This document shows positions 6,980-14,019 of a stretch of DNA of 22,732 nucleotides, piece by piece. Under the pieces are notes generated by a model, which saw only the letters and a list, made by a program, of their open reading frames with translations, was not told the DNA's origin and ran no database searches. Position 1 is the first letter of the stretch. The number at the start of each line of letters is the position of its first letter. Source of the DNA: Rubrobacter sp. (lineage in GTDB: Bacteria; Actinomycetota; Rubrobacteria; Rubrobacterales; Rubrobacteraceae); NCBI GenBank assembly GCA_013695335.1, contig JACDAR010000264.1:1-22732 (forward strand). The letters run 5' to 3'. The position numbers were made by a program, and so were the translations under genes.

Positions 6980-7354
6980 CTAGTCTACTCCACCAGTGAA
7001 GGAGAGGAATGGGTTCGCGCACACTCTTGACTGGATAAACTGGATAACAGGCGTATCAGTAACCAAATGTGCCGCACCCGGAAAATATCGGGTCAAAACC
7101 GCGACTGGAACCGGTCTTGGCTGCGCCACAGTCAATATCCCGGTTGGAACCGTTGGCAGAGTATCCCTCCGACCGAAGGAACCTTCGGTCATTATGGTCC
7201 AGAAGTGCGCCGCCATCGAACACCAGACCGTCGCGGGCGGTCGGCAGCACCCCCTCTTAACGTGGACCTCGGACTGCACAAAGGCAACCCCGGCAGGCAG
7301 GCTCTCCGAAACTACAACGTCCTGGGTGCATGGTATGGGGTCTGCTCCCGCCAC
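6980..7354 (-). pseudogene. Possible decayed DUF11-repeat surface protein fragment
   Basis: On the minus strand CTQDVVVSESLPAGVAFVQSEV closely resembles the DUF11 domain core (VTVSDTLPAGVTFVSA). Further on, TGILTVAQ and AAHLVTDTPV could be the late strands of the same domain, with the middle out of register. DUF11 repeats occur in large secreted wall proteins. There is no signal peptide, no repeat array and no convincing start, so I read it as a relic in the 430-base gap between the exporter operon and the helicase gene. The plus-strand frames here are not convincing. Confidence 0.35.
7171..7190. repeat. Inverted repeat with 9-base arms
   Basis: GACCGAAGG-AA-CCTTCGGTC is a perfect 9-base inverted repeat with a 2-base spacer. 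It is not followed by a T-run on either strand, so it is more likely a protein site or relic than a terminator. Two weaker dyads also centred on GGAACC lie at 7104-7115 and 7141-7152. Confidence 0.5.
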
Positions 7355-7369
7355 GGCCCGCGGATCCCG

Positions 7370-9340
7370 TTAGATAAGGAATTCGTTGGCGAAGAACCTC
7401 TCCACTTCAGCGAGGGAGCCTGTTTTCCCCGCTGGAGGCAGGCTACCAAGCACCACCTTGCCCCAACTCTTCTTCGCCACCCTCGGGTCAAGGAGCGCCA
7501 CAACACCCCTGTCCGTTGACCTGCGCATAAGCCGCCCCGCGCCCTGTCTCACGGCCACCTGCGCCTTGGGCAGGAACACCTCCCCGAACGCCCTCTCCCC
7601 CGCCTTTTCGCGCAGCTTCGCGGCCACTGGGTCGTCCGGCGGGGCGAAAGGCACCCTGTCCATGACTACCAGGCTGACAGACGAACCTGGAACGTCAACG
7701 CCCTCCCAGAAGGTGCGCGTCCCCACGAGCACTGCCCCTTCTGTCTCCTTCAGCCACCGGACCAGCCGCCCAGGCGAGTCGTCGCCCTGGTAGCGGACAG
7801 GGAATGGTGTCCTGAAACGCTCCCTGAAGCTGGCTAGCGCCCGGTTTGTGGAGAGCAGGATGAGAGCCCTGCCCTTGGATAGCGCCACCAGCTCTCCTGC
7901 GCGCCTGGCGCAGGCTGCTGCGAAGCGGTCTGGGGAGGCGAGGCTTGGCGCCGCCATCTCCTCCTCCACGTACACCAGGCAGCGCTCCTCGTAGTCGAAG
8001 ACTTCATCCCCCGCGAACTCGTCCACCTTGCCTCTGACGCTGCCATCTTCGAGGCCGAGCCTGCGGCGGACGTAGCCGAAGGAGCGCCGCTCTCCCGAGC
8101 CTGTCGCCAGGGTGGCGCTGGTCAGCACTACTCCGCCATCCTCGAAGAGGGGTAGGACTTCCTCGCGGAATACCTCTGACGTCTCGACCAGCCAGCTCTT
8201 GAGTTCAGGGTAGTTCCTTCCGCCTCCGCGACGGCTTCTTCCCTGGACCACTGCATATGCGTAGTCGTCGTCCGGTTTGGAGTAGAAGGAGACGAGGTCT
8301 CTCCTAAGGCGCCCTACCATGCCCTGCATGGCGTTAACCTCCTCGCGCGGGTCGGAGGCTATGGTGTTACGCACCGAGACCAGGGCTTCGACGAGGGCGT
8401 CGTAGGAACGAGGTGGGCTCTGGTGCAGGACCGAGTCGCCGCCAGCGAGATCCCCGAAGAAGATCTCGGCCGCCATCTCCGCCCTGTCGGCGCTTGCGAC
8501 CGCTGAATCGCAGCGCTTCTTGGCCTGGCGCATCACGTAACGGACGCGGCCGTAGGAGACCCTGGCGCCGAAGCTATCTGCCATTATCTCCTCTAGCCTG
8601 TGGGCCTCGTCGATGACGAGGTGGGCTTTCTTGGTGTCAAAGATGGCGCCCCCAGATGCAGCGTTCGCCAGCAGCAGGGAGTGGTTGACCACTATCAGGT
8701 CTGCCTCGGCGGCCCTGTCCCTGTGGGCGTAGTAGAAGCAGCCATCCCTGAACGAACACAACTTCGGGGAGCAATCCTCACCATCAGAGGCCACCTCGAC
8801 CCACGGCCCTACAGGCATCCTGAACGGGAGATCCTCCCTGTCGCCGGTCTCCGTCTCGGCCGCCCACAGGTCGAGGTTGGAGATGAGGTCTGAATCGAAG
8901 ATCGTGCCAGCCCTCAGGGTGTCCCCGTGGCGCCGCGCACACAGGAAATTGGACCTGCCCTTGAGGACGCAGTAGGAGATCCCCTCTTCCGCAGGGTAGC
9001 CCATGGACTCTGCGGCGGCGGCCCGCATGGGCGGGAGGTCTTCGGAGAGGAGCTGGGCCTGCAGGGCAAGGGTCGCGGTAGACACCACCACGCGCCTGCC
9101 TGAACGGGCGGCGTCCAGTATCGCCGGGGCGAGGTACGCCGCTGACTTTCCTGTTCCCGTCGGGGCGTCGGCAAGCAGAATGCCGCGCTCCTTCAGCGTC
9201 TTCTCCACGGCCCGGGCGAAGCCTAGCTGCTGGGGCCTGTATGAGTAGCCGCTCTTGCGGGAAGCCAGGGGACCGGCTTCGGAGAAGAGGTCCGGAAGCC
9301 TTGAGGCGTTCGAAGAAGCCTGTTTTCTCCTGCGTGGCAT
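7370..9340 (-). CDS. DinG-family ATP-dependent DNA helicase (Fe-S, XPD-like)
   Basis: The 656-residue protein has Walker A DAPTGTGKS (about 58-66), motif Ia VVVSTATLALQAQL, VIDEAH (about 242-247) and motif VI QGAGRLMR (599-606). Cysteines at about 124, 134, 190, 195 and 201 between Walker A and the DEAH box match the four-cysteine Fe-S cluster region of XPD/DinG helicases. NHSLLLAN precedes the DEAH box as in the family. The family unwinds 5' to 3' and acts on R-loops and damaged DNA. It has no N-terminal exonuclease domain, so it is the short form. No clear ribosome site precedes the ATG. It stands alone on the minus strand. Confidence 0.93.
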   Translation of the reverse strand: MPRRRKQASSNASRLPDLFSEAGPLASRKSGYSYRPQQLGFARAVEKTLKERGILLADAPTGTGKSAAYLAPAILDAARSGRRVVVSTATLALQAQLLSEDLPPMRAAAAESMGYPAEEGISYCVLKGRSNFLCARRHGDTLRAGTIFDSDLISNLDLWAAETETGDREDLPFRMPVGPWVEVASDGEDCSPKLCSFRDGCFYYAHRDRAAEADLIVVNHSLLLANAASGGAIFDTKKAHLVIDEAHRLEEIMADSFGARVSYGRVRYVMRQAKKRCDSAVASADRAEMAAEIFFGDLAGGDSVLHQSPPRSYDALVEALVSVRNTIASDPREEVNAMQGMVGRLRRDLVSFYSKPDDDYAYAVVQGRSRRGGGRNYPELKSWLVETSEVFREEVLPLFEDGGVVLTSATLATGSGERRSFGYVRRRLGLEDGSVRGKVDEFAGDEVFDYEERCLVYVEEEMAAPSLASPDRFAAACARRAGELVALSKGRALILLSTNRALASFRERFRTPFPVRYQGDDSPGRLVRWLKETEGAVLVGTRTFWEGVDVPGSSVSLVVMDRVPFAPPDDPVAAKLREKAGERAFGEVFLPKAQVAVRQGAGRLMRRSTDRGVVALLDPRVAKKSWGKVVLGSLPPAGKTGSLAEVERFFANEFLI

Positions 9341-9413
9341 CTAGGAGGACACTCTATCCACATATGCATCATGGCGCATCGGTCCGGTCCAGGAGTGAGG
9401 AGATTTTGTGCGC

Positions 9414-9444
9414 ACTCCCGGATTATACGCGCGGCTGCGGGAGT
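9414..9444. repeat. Inverted repeat between helicase and dehydratase genes
   Basis: ACTCCCG (9414-9420) and CGGGAGT (9438-9444) form a 7-bp stem with a 17-base loop, about 37 bases past the dehydratase stop (minus strand). No T-run follows in that direction, so termination is possible but unproven. Confidence 0.3.
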
Positions 9445-9480
9445 CACGTTACCAGAACCACCGCAATGAGCGTCGCGAGA

Positions 9481-11211
9481 CTAGTGGATCTCGGGTTCCT
9501 TCACCGGAGGCCCTGCCTCCAGGAAGTCGAAGTCGCAACCCTCGTTGGCCTGGGTGATGTGGCCCATGTACATAGCGCCGTAACCTCGTCCGTAGTGGGA
9601 CTGTGGAGGGCTCCATTCTTTCCTGCGATGCTCCAGCTCCGCCTCGCTGACGTGGAGTTCGAGGCGACGGCCTGGCACATCCAGTTCTATGAGGTCTCCA
9701 TCCCGCACCAGGGCCAGCGTCCCGCCAACGTGCGATTCCGGGGCGACGTGGAGCACGCAGGTGCCGTAGGCGGTGCCGCTCATCCTGGCGTCGGAGATCC
9801 TGACCATATCGCGCACTCCTTTCTTCAGGAGCTTCTCTGGGATCTGGAGCAATCCCCACTCAGGCATCCCTGGAGCGCCGAGCGGCCCTGCGCCCCGCAG
9901 CACGAGCACTGAGCCCTCGTCCACTTCAAGGGCTGGGTCGTTTACCCGCCGGTCGAGATCCTCGTACCCGTCGAAGACCACGGCAGGGCCTGTATGTTGA
10001 AGGAGACCGGGATCCGCAGCCGAGTGCTTTATAACGCAGCCATCCGGGGCCAGATTGCCCCGCAGAATGGCGAGCCCCGCCTCCTCGTGGAGCGGGTCAT
10101 CCACCGGGTGTATGACCGCGTCGTCATATACGTCCGCGCCTTCGAGATCCTCCCCCAAGGTGCGGCCACCAACGGTCGGACGGTCGAGGTTCAGGCGATC
10201 TTTCAGGCGCGAGAGCAGACCCCGCAGCCCGCCTGCGTAGAAGAAGTCCTCCATCAGGTATTCGCCGCTCGGCCTTGTGTTGGCAAGTACCGGGACACTT
10301 CGGGAGAGGGCGTCGAAGCGGTCGAGGTCGAGCGGGACGCCGCCGCGCCTGGCCATGGCGATCAGGTGTATTGCCGCGTTGGTTGATCCTCCGAGAGCCA
10401 GTACAGCCGTCACTGCATCATCGTATGCCCGCTCGTCCAGGATGTCCGACGGCTTGAGATCCTCCCACACCATCTCCACGATCCGGCGTCCGCTCGTAGC
10501 AGCCATGCGGGAATGGTTGGAATCTGCTGCTGGGATCGAGGATGCGCCGGTGAGGGTCATGCCCAGGGCTTCGGTTGCGGCAGTCATGGTTGAGGCGGTT
10601 CCCATCGTCATGCAGTGTCCTGGCGAGCGGGCGATGCCGTCCTCGATCTCATCCCACTCCCGCTCCCCGATCTCACCGGCCCGCTTCTCGTCCCAGTACT
10701 TCCAGACGTCGCTGCCGCTGCCCAGGGTGCGTCCCCGCCAGTTGCCCCGCAGCATTGGCCCGGCAGGGACGAAGATAGTGGGCAGGTCCATGCTGATGGC
10801 GCCCATAAGCATCGCCGGCGTGGTCTTGTCGCAGCCGCCGAGAAGCACCGCCCCGTCCATGGGATAAGAACGGAGCAGCTCCTCCGTCTCCATCGCCAGC
10901 AGGTTGCGGTAGAGCATGGTAGATGGTTTCTGGAAGGGTTCGGAGAGGGACATCGCGGGCATCTCCACCGGAAAGCCGCCTGCCTGCCACACGCCCCGCT
11001 TGACCTCTTCGGCCCTGTCACGAAAATGGGTGTGGCACGGGTTTATGTCGCTCCATGTATTAATGATGCCGATGACTGGCTTGTCCCTATACTCCTCATC
11101 TGCGTAGCCCATCTGCTTGGTGCGCGAGCGGTGTCCGAACGATCTGAGATCCCTAACCCCGTACCAGCGGTGGCTGCGAAGTTCCTCGGCGGTCTTCCTC
11201 CTTCGGTTCAT
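9481..11211 (-). CDS. IlvD/Edd-family dehydratase, pentonate (L-arabinonate)-type
   Basis: The 576-residue protein has the family signatures NTWSDINPCH (Cys 59), GGCDKTTPAMLMG (Cys 127, the metal-ligand Lys 129) and SPGHCMTMGTASTM (Cys 200). These supply the Fe-S ligands and Mg2+ site. GGSTNAAIHL and ARMSGTAYGT (catalytic Ser) follow. The RSHRWYG start, IIPA-type spacing and the tail differ from biosynthetic dihydroxy-acid dehydratase and match sugar-acid dehydratases such as L-arabinonate dehydratase, which converts the acid to a 2-keto-3-deoxy form. The assignment to a pentonate is from memory of family sequences. Start ATG 11211 follows GGGGGG. No other sugar-acid pathway gene is adjacent; an inverted repeat lies upstream at 11295. 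Confidence 0.88.
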   Translation of the reverse strand: MNRRRKTAEELRSHRWYGVRDLRSFGHRSRTKQMGYADEEYRDKPVIGIINTWSDINPCHTHFRDRAEEVKRGVWQAGGFPVEMPAMSLSEPFQKPSTMLYRNLLAMETEELLRSYPMDGAVLLGGCDKTTPAMLMGAISMDLPTIFVPAGPMLRGNWRGRTLGSGSDVWKYWDEKRAGEIGEREWDEIEDGIARSPGHCMTMGTASTMTAATEALGMTLTGASSIPAADSNHSRMAATSGRRIVEMVWEDLKPSDILDERAYDDAVTAVLALGGSTNAAIHLIAMARRGGVPLDLDRFDALSRSVPVLANTRPSGEYLMEDFFYAGGLRGLLSRLKDRLNLDRPTVGGRTLGEDLEGADVYDDAVIHPVDDPLHEEAGLAILRGNLAPDGCVIKHSAADPGLLQHTGPAVVFDGYEDLDRRVNDPALEVDEGSVLVLRGAGPLGAPGMPEWGLLQIPEKLLKKGVRDMVRISDARMSGTAYGTCVLHVAPESHVGGTLALVRDGDLIELDVPGRRLELHVSEAELEHRRKEWSPPQSHYGRGYGAMYMGHITQANEGCDFDFLEAGPPVKEPEIH

Positions 11212-11294
11212 AGAGCCCCCCTATCGAAGTTTATCGTCGGCCTCGACTCGGATAGCCAGGCCGAGTACCGCTCGTGTGTGGGCGAACGTCTCAA

Positions 11295-11310
11295 GGATAC
11301 ATCGGTATCC
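11295..11310. promoter_or_regulatory. Inverted repeat upstream of the dehydratase gene
   Basis: GGATAC-ATCG-GTATCC is a perfect 6-base inverted repeat, 84 bases upstream of the dehydratase ATG (minus strand). It could be an operator for a sugar-acid-responsive repressor, but no such regulator is in the window. The rest of 11212-11413 holds no convincing gene. Confidence 0.4.
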
Positions 11311-11413
11311 AAGGAACCGGTCGCAGGTTCGTCAGGGATTCACTGGCAACCGTCGTCTGCGCTTCGTCGCGGTCAGCAAGAGGCTGGCGCTCGAGATCTT
11401 CGATGCCGAGAAG

Positions 11414-11557
11414 GGTGCCCAGGGCGGGATGAGCGCCAACTAGACGCGCAGCCTCACCATCCGTCCCGAAGCTGAAAACCGCATGAACACGGTCTTTCTC
11501 GTCCTGATCTTCGCCTGGCTCTTCCTCGACTACTCAGGCTCCAGAAAGACTGCATAA
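11414..11557 (+). pseudogene. Decayed 3' fragment of MFS transporter (copy 2)
   Basis: In frame it reads QGGMSAN-stop-TRSLTIRPEAENRMNTVFLVLIFA, then WLFLDYSGSRKTA and TAA, matching the intact MFS gene from 3454 to 3701. The Gln codon CAG is a TAG at 11441. An in-frame block of 35 codons is missing between FLVLIFA and WLFLDY. In the intact gene the deletion ends coincide with two GCCTG pentamers 105 bases apart, so a short-repeat deletion explains it. Its downstream flank also repeats the MFS downstream flank. Confidence 0.88.
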
Positions 11558-11656
11558 CGCGAACCGGCAACGGTTCATAGTCGAGTAGTTTCGGACTCCC
11601 CAGCTTCAGCTTTTATCCGAGACCTCAACCAACGGTTCGCCACGCTGGAGCAACTC
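11547..11656 (+). repeat. Direct repeat, copy 2
   Basis: Matches 3692-3800 in sequence and order across MFS stop codon, spacer and toxin C-terminus, with scattered substitutions and small indels. In this copy the toxin is intact. Confidence 0.85.
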
Positions 11657-11947
11657 TCGTGCGGTTGGGAAACTCTTGGACAGCGCCTCCCTGAGATATG
11701 CGTTCGATGTGTTGCCGAGCGTGATCCAGAGTATCTGCGGTGGAGCGTCAAGTTGTTCCAAGAGGAGAACAAAATCTCTGTCTTTGGTCATCACCACAGC
11801 CTCCGCTTCCCTGGCAGCCAGAAAAATGTCACGATCTCCAGCATCGCGCAAGCCAAGCTCCCGAACCGGCTTCGCTTCGACGCCGAACTCAGAAGAGAGC
11901 CACCGCGCCAGATAAGGAGAGAGCTGCGCGTCTATCCAGAAGATCAA
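11606..11947 (-). CDS. DUF5615 PIN-like toxin
   Basis: The 113-residue protein starts IFWIDAQLSPYLARWL and contains GLRDAGDRDIFLAARE, then VVMTKDRDFVLLL and ILWITLGNTSN. These are the Mut7-C/PIN-like (DUF5615) features: an early Asp (position 6), Asp in the D-R-D-I-F motif, and the TKD-D-F motif carrying two more acidic residues. The family is regarded as RNase toxins paired with DUF433 antitoxins. It begins at TTG 11947, overlapping the antitoxin TGA by four bases, so translation is probably coupled. The acidic residues all look intact. The pair is flanked on both sides by dead MFS pieces. Confidence 0.88.
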   Translation of the reverse strand: MIFWIDAQLSPYLARWLSSEFGVEAKPVRELGLRDAGDRDIFLAAREAEAVVMTKDRDFVLLLEQLDAPPQILWITLGNTSNAYLREALSKSFPTARELLQRGEPLVEVSDKS

Positions 11948-12168
11948 GCAGCGACGACGGGGTGATCCAACCTTCGGCTCGCGAACCGCAGGCTCGCGCG
12001 AACGTCTTCGGGTTCGAGATCCGGCATCTCCTCGACGATCTCTTCGACAGAGAGTCCGTTCGCCAGAAGATCCAGAACGTCACTCACCCGAATCCGCATC
12101 CCTCGAATACAGGGACGCCCCCCACACTGCTCCGGGTCAACAGTGATGCGATCCATCAACTCAACCAT
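11944..12168 (-). CDS. DUF433-family antitoxin
   Basis: The 74-residue protein reads DRITVDPEQCGGRPCIRGMRIRVSDVL, then GLSVEEIVEEMPDLEPEDVRASLRFA. This is the DUF433 winged-helix-like antitoxin (G-R-P-I-RG-RI-V motif followed by EEI---P-L---D). It precedes and overlaps its toxin. ATG 12168 has GAGAGGAAG upstream. It is the intact version of the frameshifted gene at 466-696. DUF433 proteins are expected to neutralise the toxin and repress the operon. Confidence 0.88.
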   Translation of the reverse strand: MVELMDRITVDPEQCGGRPCIRGMRIRVSDVLDLLANGLSVEEIVEEMPDLEPEDVRASLRFASRRLDHPVVAA

Positions 12169-12219
12169 AGCAACTTCCTCTCTGCAAGTGGCTCAAGTCT
12201 ACCATCGGCTCTCGATGCC

Positions 12220-12337
12220 CCTCTACCACGCCGGAGGCTGGTCCCTCGTCTGCATCTCCTGCATCTCCGGCATCTGCGTCAGCACCACAGGCTTCGTAGG
12301 CAGGCTCTTCCTCGACTACGCAGGCTCAAAGAGATAA
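12220..12337 (+). pseudogene. Decayed 3' fragment of MFS transporter (copy 3)
   Basis: It reads LYHAGGWSLVCISCISGICVSTTGFVGRLFLDYAGSKR and TAA, matching the last 38 or so residues of the intact MFS protein. A 9-base tandem duplication, TGCATCTCC twice, adds three codons (CISCIS). It contains exactly the part missing from copy 2 and differs from it in shared residues, so the two are separate copies rather than two halves of one gene. Confidence 0.85.
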
Positions 12338-12353
12338 GTAACTCTTAGCGCGT

Positions 12354-12683
12354 CTACCTGACACGGGTGGAGTTTCGAGCAAGCTTTCTAGCTATTGACT
12401 TGGTTTTCTTACCGTTTACATGAGCATGTGCGGGACTGAGTAACTCTGGAACAGAGACGACTTCTTGGCCAAGGTCTCGCGCAAATTCAGTTTGCGCAGC
12501 TGCACAACCGTGATTGGGACAGCCGTCCATTGTTTCATCTAACGAACGATAATCAGCTCTATCCACAGACATTTCGGAATCAGTAAAAGCCTGAGAAGAT
12601 ACGCTGCCATCGGATTTTATGAACGTAGGGTGAACTCTTCTATGCAGTTTCTCGTCATCACTTATAGTGGACGGTACGTCCAC
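12354..12683 (-). CDS. Unrecognised small protein, downstream partner of a two-gene module
   Basis: The GTG start at 12683 gives 109 residues and shares one base with the TAG of the upstream gene, with GGTGGAG about 12 bases upstream; a longer frame from ATG 12734 would overlap by 52 bases and is less likely. Visible features are HPTFIKSDGSVSSQAF (about 18-33), SVDRADYRS, a Cys/His patch CPNHGC (55-60), LGQEVV (71-76) and a basic C-terminus PAHAHVNGKKTKSIARKLAR. The KKTK-IARKLAR tail is strongly basic and could bind nucleic acid. I have an impression that similar small proteins occur elsewhere as uncharacterised ORFs but know no function. No membrane segment or signal. Confidence 0.7.
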   Translation of the reverse strand: MDVPSTISDDEKLHRRVHPTFIKSDGSVSSQAFTDSEMSVDRADYRSLDETMDGCPNHGCAAAQTEFARDLGQEVVSVPELLSPAHAHVNGKKTKSIARKLARNSTRVR

Positions 12684-13792
12684 TAGATTATTTCTCCACC
12701 GGCAACCCAGCGAATCAACCGCATTGCTTCCCATCGAGAAGCTGAATCTTCAATTTCCTCATCTCCAGCAACTCTCAAGTATTGAAAACTATTTGGTCTT
12801 GGGATCTCCAACTCGAGTTCCCTACCTTCTATTTCCCACTCAAACTGGACGCCTCCACTGGACGTCGGAACCAAGAAAGGAGTTGGTAGTTCGTCCTTGT
12901 AGGCAGCAAACATGGTTGCAGCGTTGCGCAAGAAATTCAAAGCAAAATCCAAGGTCGATTGTGAGGCAATAGTAGCATTGTATGAATCCCAGCGTTCAGG
13001 CAAAGCACGAATCTCTTCAGCTCGTGCTTTGGCTGATACAAGAGCTTCTGTTCTCTCTACACTGAGCATCTCACTCGGTAATGTTATTCCGTCCGCTTCA
13101 TTTTCTTCCGCTGCGCGTAGATTAGATACATTCTCAATACTACGGCAACGCTCATCGACCGGGAATCCTGATACGAAAACTCTCCTCCAACGAAGGCGGT
13201 CTACAGTATCGAGGCTGTATTGATCCACCCTGACATCGACCCGACCTTGTCCTGTGTCTATTTTGAATGTTTCGCTGTCTCGGTTAATTTCGTACATCTG
13301 ACCTATAACTTCCACTTGCTCTGCAATGGAAAATTCTTCTGGTTCTTGCAATGCCTCTTCGACTGAAGCGTCAATGTAGCAATCACGTGCTAGGCCATTT
13401 TCCTGCACTGAAATAACTATTGTAGCTGATTCATCAGAGTCACTAACTACCGGTGCCACAGCTCTCCCTAGCCTATTTCGTATGCTGACCGGCAAGTTGA
13501 GTGGCCAAGTTCCTGTCCTGTTGTAGGTTTCAACGCTTGAAACTAATTCGAATGCAGCCACTGATGCGGGGTTTCGCATAAGAGTGTTTTGCCTCGGTAA
13601 AGTTATACACTCAAGGACTCCACTCCCCTCACCAACACCTACTAATAGCATTGCTGAAAGCTCTTTGGCTTCTTTACGCAAGCGTCCCCGAGTTTGGTAC
13701 CCCAACTGTTGCTGGATGATTCTAGCAAGTACGTCTTGAACTCCCTCGGCCAATACGCTGGCGTCAGAAAGTAGCACTGTACCGGGCGGCAA
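12683..13792 (-). CDS. Unrecognised 369-residue protein, upstream partner of a two-gene module
   Basis: There is no signal peptide or membrane span. Residues about 158-225 (VEVIGQMYEINRD, FKIDTGQGRVDVRVDQ, RWRRVFVSGF) look like a small beta-barrel. The C-terminal 100 residues carry LPERWDSYNA (264-273), then LPTPFLVPTSSGGVQFEWEI (302-321), and GRELELEI, a repeated hydrophobic strand pattern I associate with an uncharacterised domain in bacterial hypothetical proteins. The TTG start at 13792 is the first conventional one; homology-like sequence (KIEIAVGKQG) continues about 16 codons upstream to a stop without ATG, GTG or TTG, so the true start is uncertain. The DNA is clearly less GC-rich than the surroundings, a sign of transfer. 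Confidence 0.75.
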   Translation of the reverse strand: MPPGTVLLSDASVLAEGVQDVLARIIQQQLGYQTRGRLRKEAKELSAMLLVGVGEGSGVLECITLPRQNTLMRNPASVAAFELVSSVETYNRTGTWPLNLPVSIRNRLGRAVAPVVSDSDESATIVISVQENGLARDCYIDASVEEALQEPEEFSIAEQVEVIGQMYEINRDSETFKIDTGQGRVDVRVDQYSLDTVDRLRWRRVFVSGFPVDERCRSIENVSNLRAAEENEADGITLPSEMLSVERTEALVSAKARAEEIRALPERWDSYNATIASQSTLDFALNFLRNAATMFAAYKDELPTPFLVPTSSGGVQFEWEIEGRELELEIPRPNSFQYLRVAGDEEIEDSASRWEAMRLIRWVAGGEII

Positions 13793-14019
13793 ACCCTGCT
13801 TCCCAACCGCAATCTCAATTTTTGAAGTAGTTTCTATGTCGCTATCCTAGAGGGAACTTCTCAGGGTGGCTACATCTTAATATTAGGGCTCTCTGCTGGG
13901 TTTTCACGATCAGAATTCTAACCGTTTGACGTTTTTCGTGTGGTGCGCTGTCTATAACACTCACATTCTGTTGCTCGAAAGCTCACGCGCATATACTAAA
14001 GAACTCTTCCTAATGAGGT
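13793..14019. other. AT-rich intergenic region
   Basis: No gene is evident. The base composition remains low in GC here. It presumably holds the promoter of the minus-strand module; a TAATATTAAGAT stretch (minus strand is ATCTTAATATTA) near 13873-13884 is a candidate -10 region. The short plus-strand ORF beginning at 13926 runs into the shadow of the acetyltransferase gene and is not credible. Confidence 0.4.

Noticed and set aside
6996..7373. Plus-strand 125-codon ORF
   Set aside because: It has no family match, an odd composition and lies over the better DUF11-like signal on the minus strand.
9414..9444. Hairpin as a rho-independent terminator of the dehydratase gene
   Set aside because: The stem is 7 bp with a 17-base loop and no T-run follows in the direction of transcription.
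11329..11413. Plus-strand frame with FVAVSKRLALEIFDAEKG before the MFS fragment
   Set aside because: It looks briefly coding, but I could not relate it to any family, and it has no start or context; possibly a relic.
12354..12734. Longer start (ATG 12734) for the small protein of the two-gene module
   Set aside because: It overlaps the upstream gene by 52 bases, and the extra N-terminus is only the shadow of that gene; GTG 12683 has a ribosome site and a TAGTG overlap.
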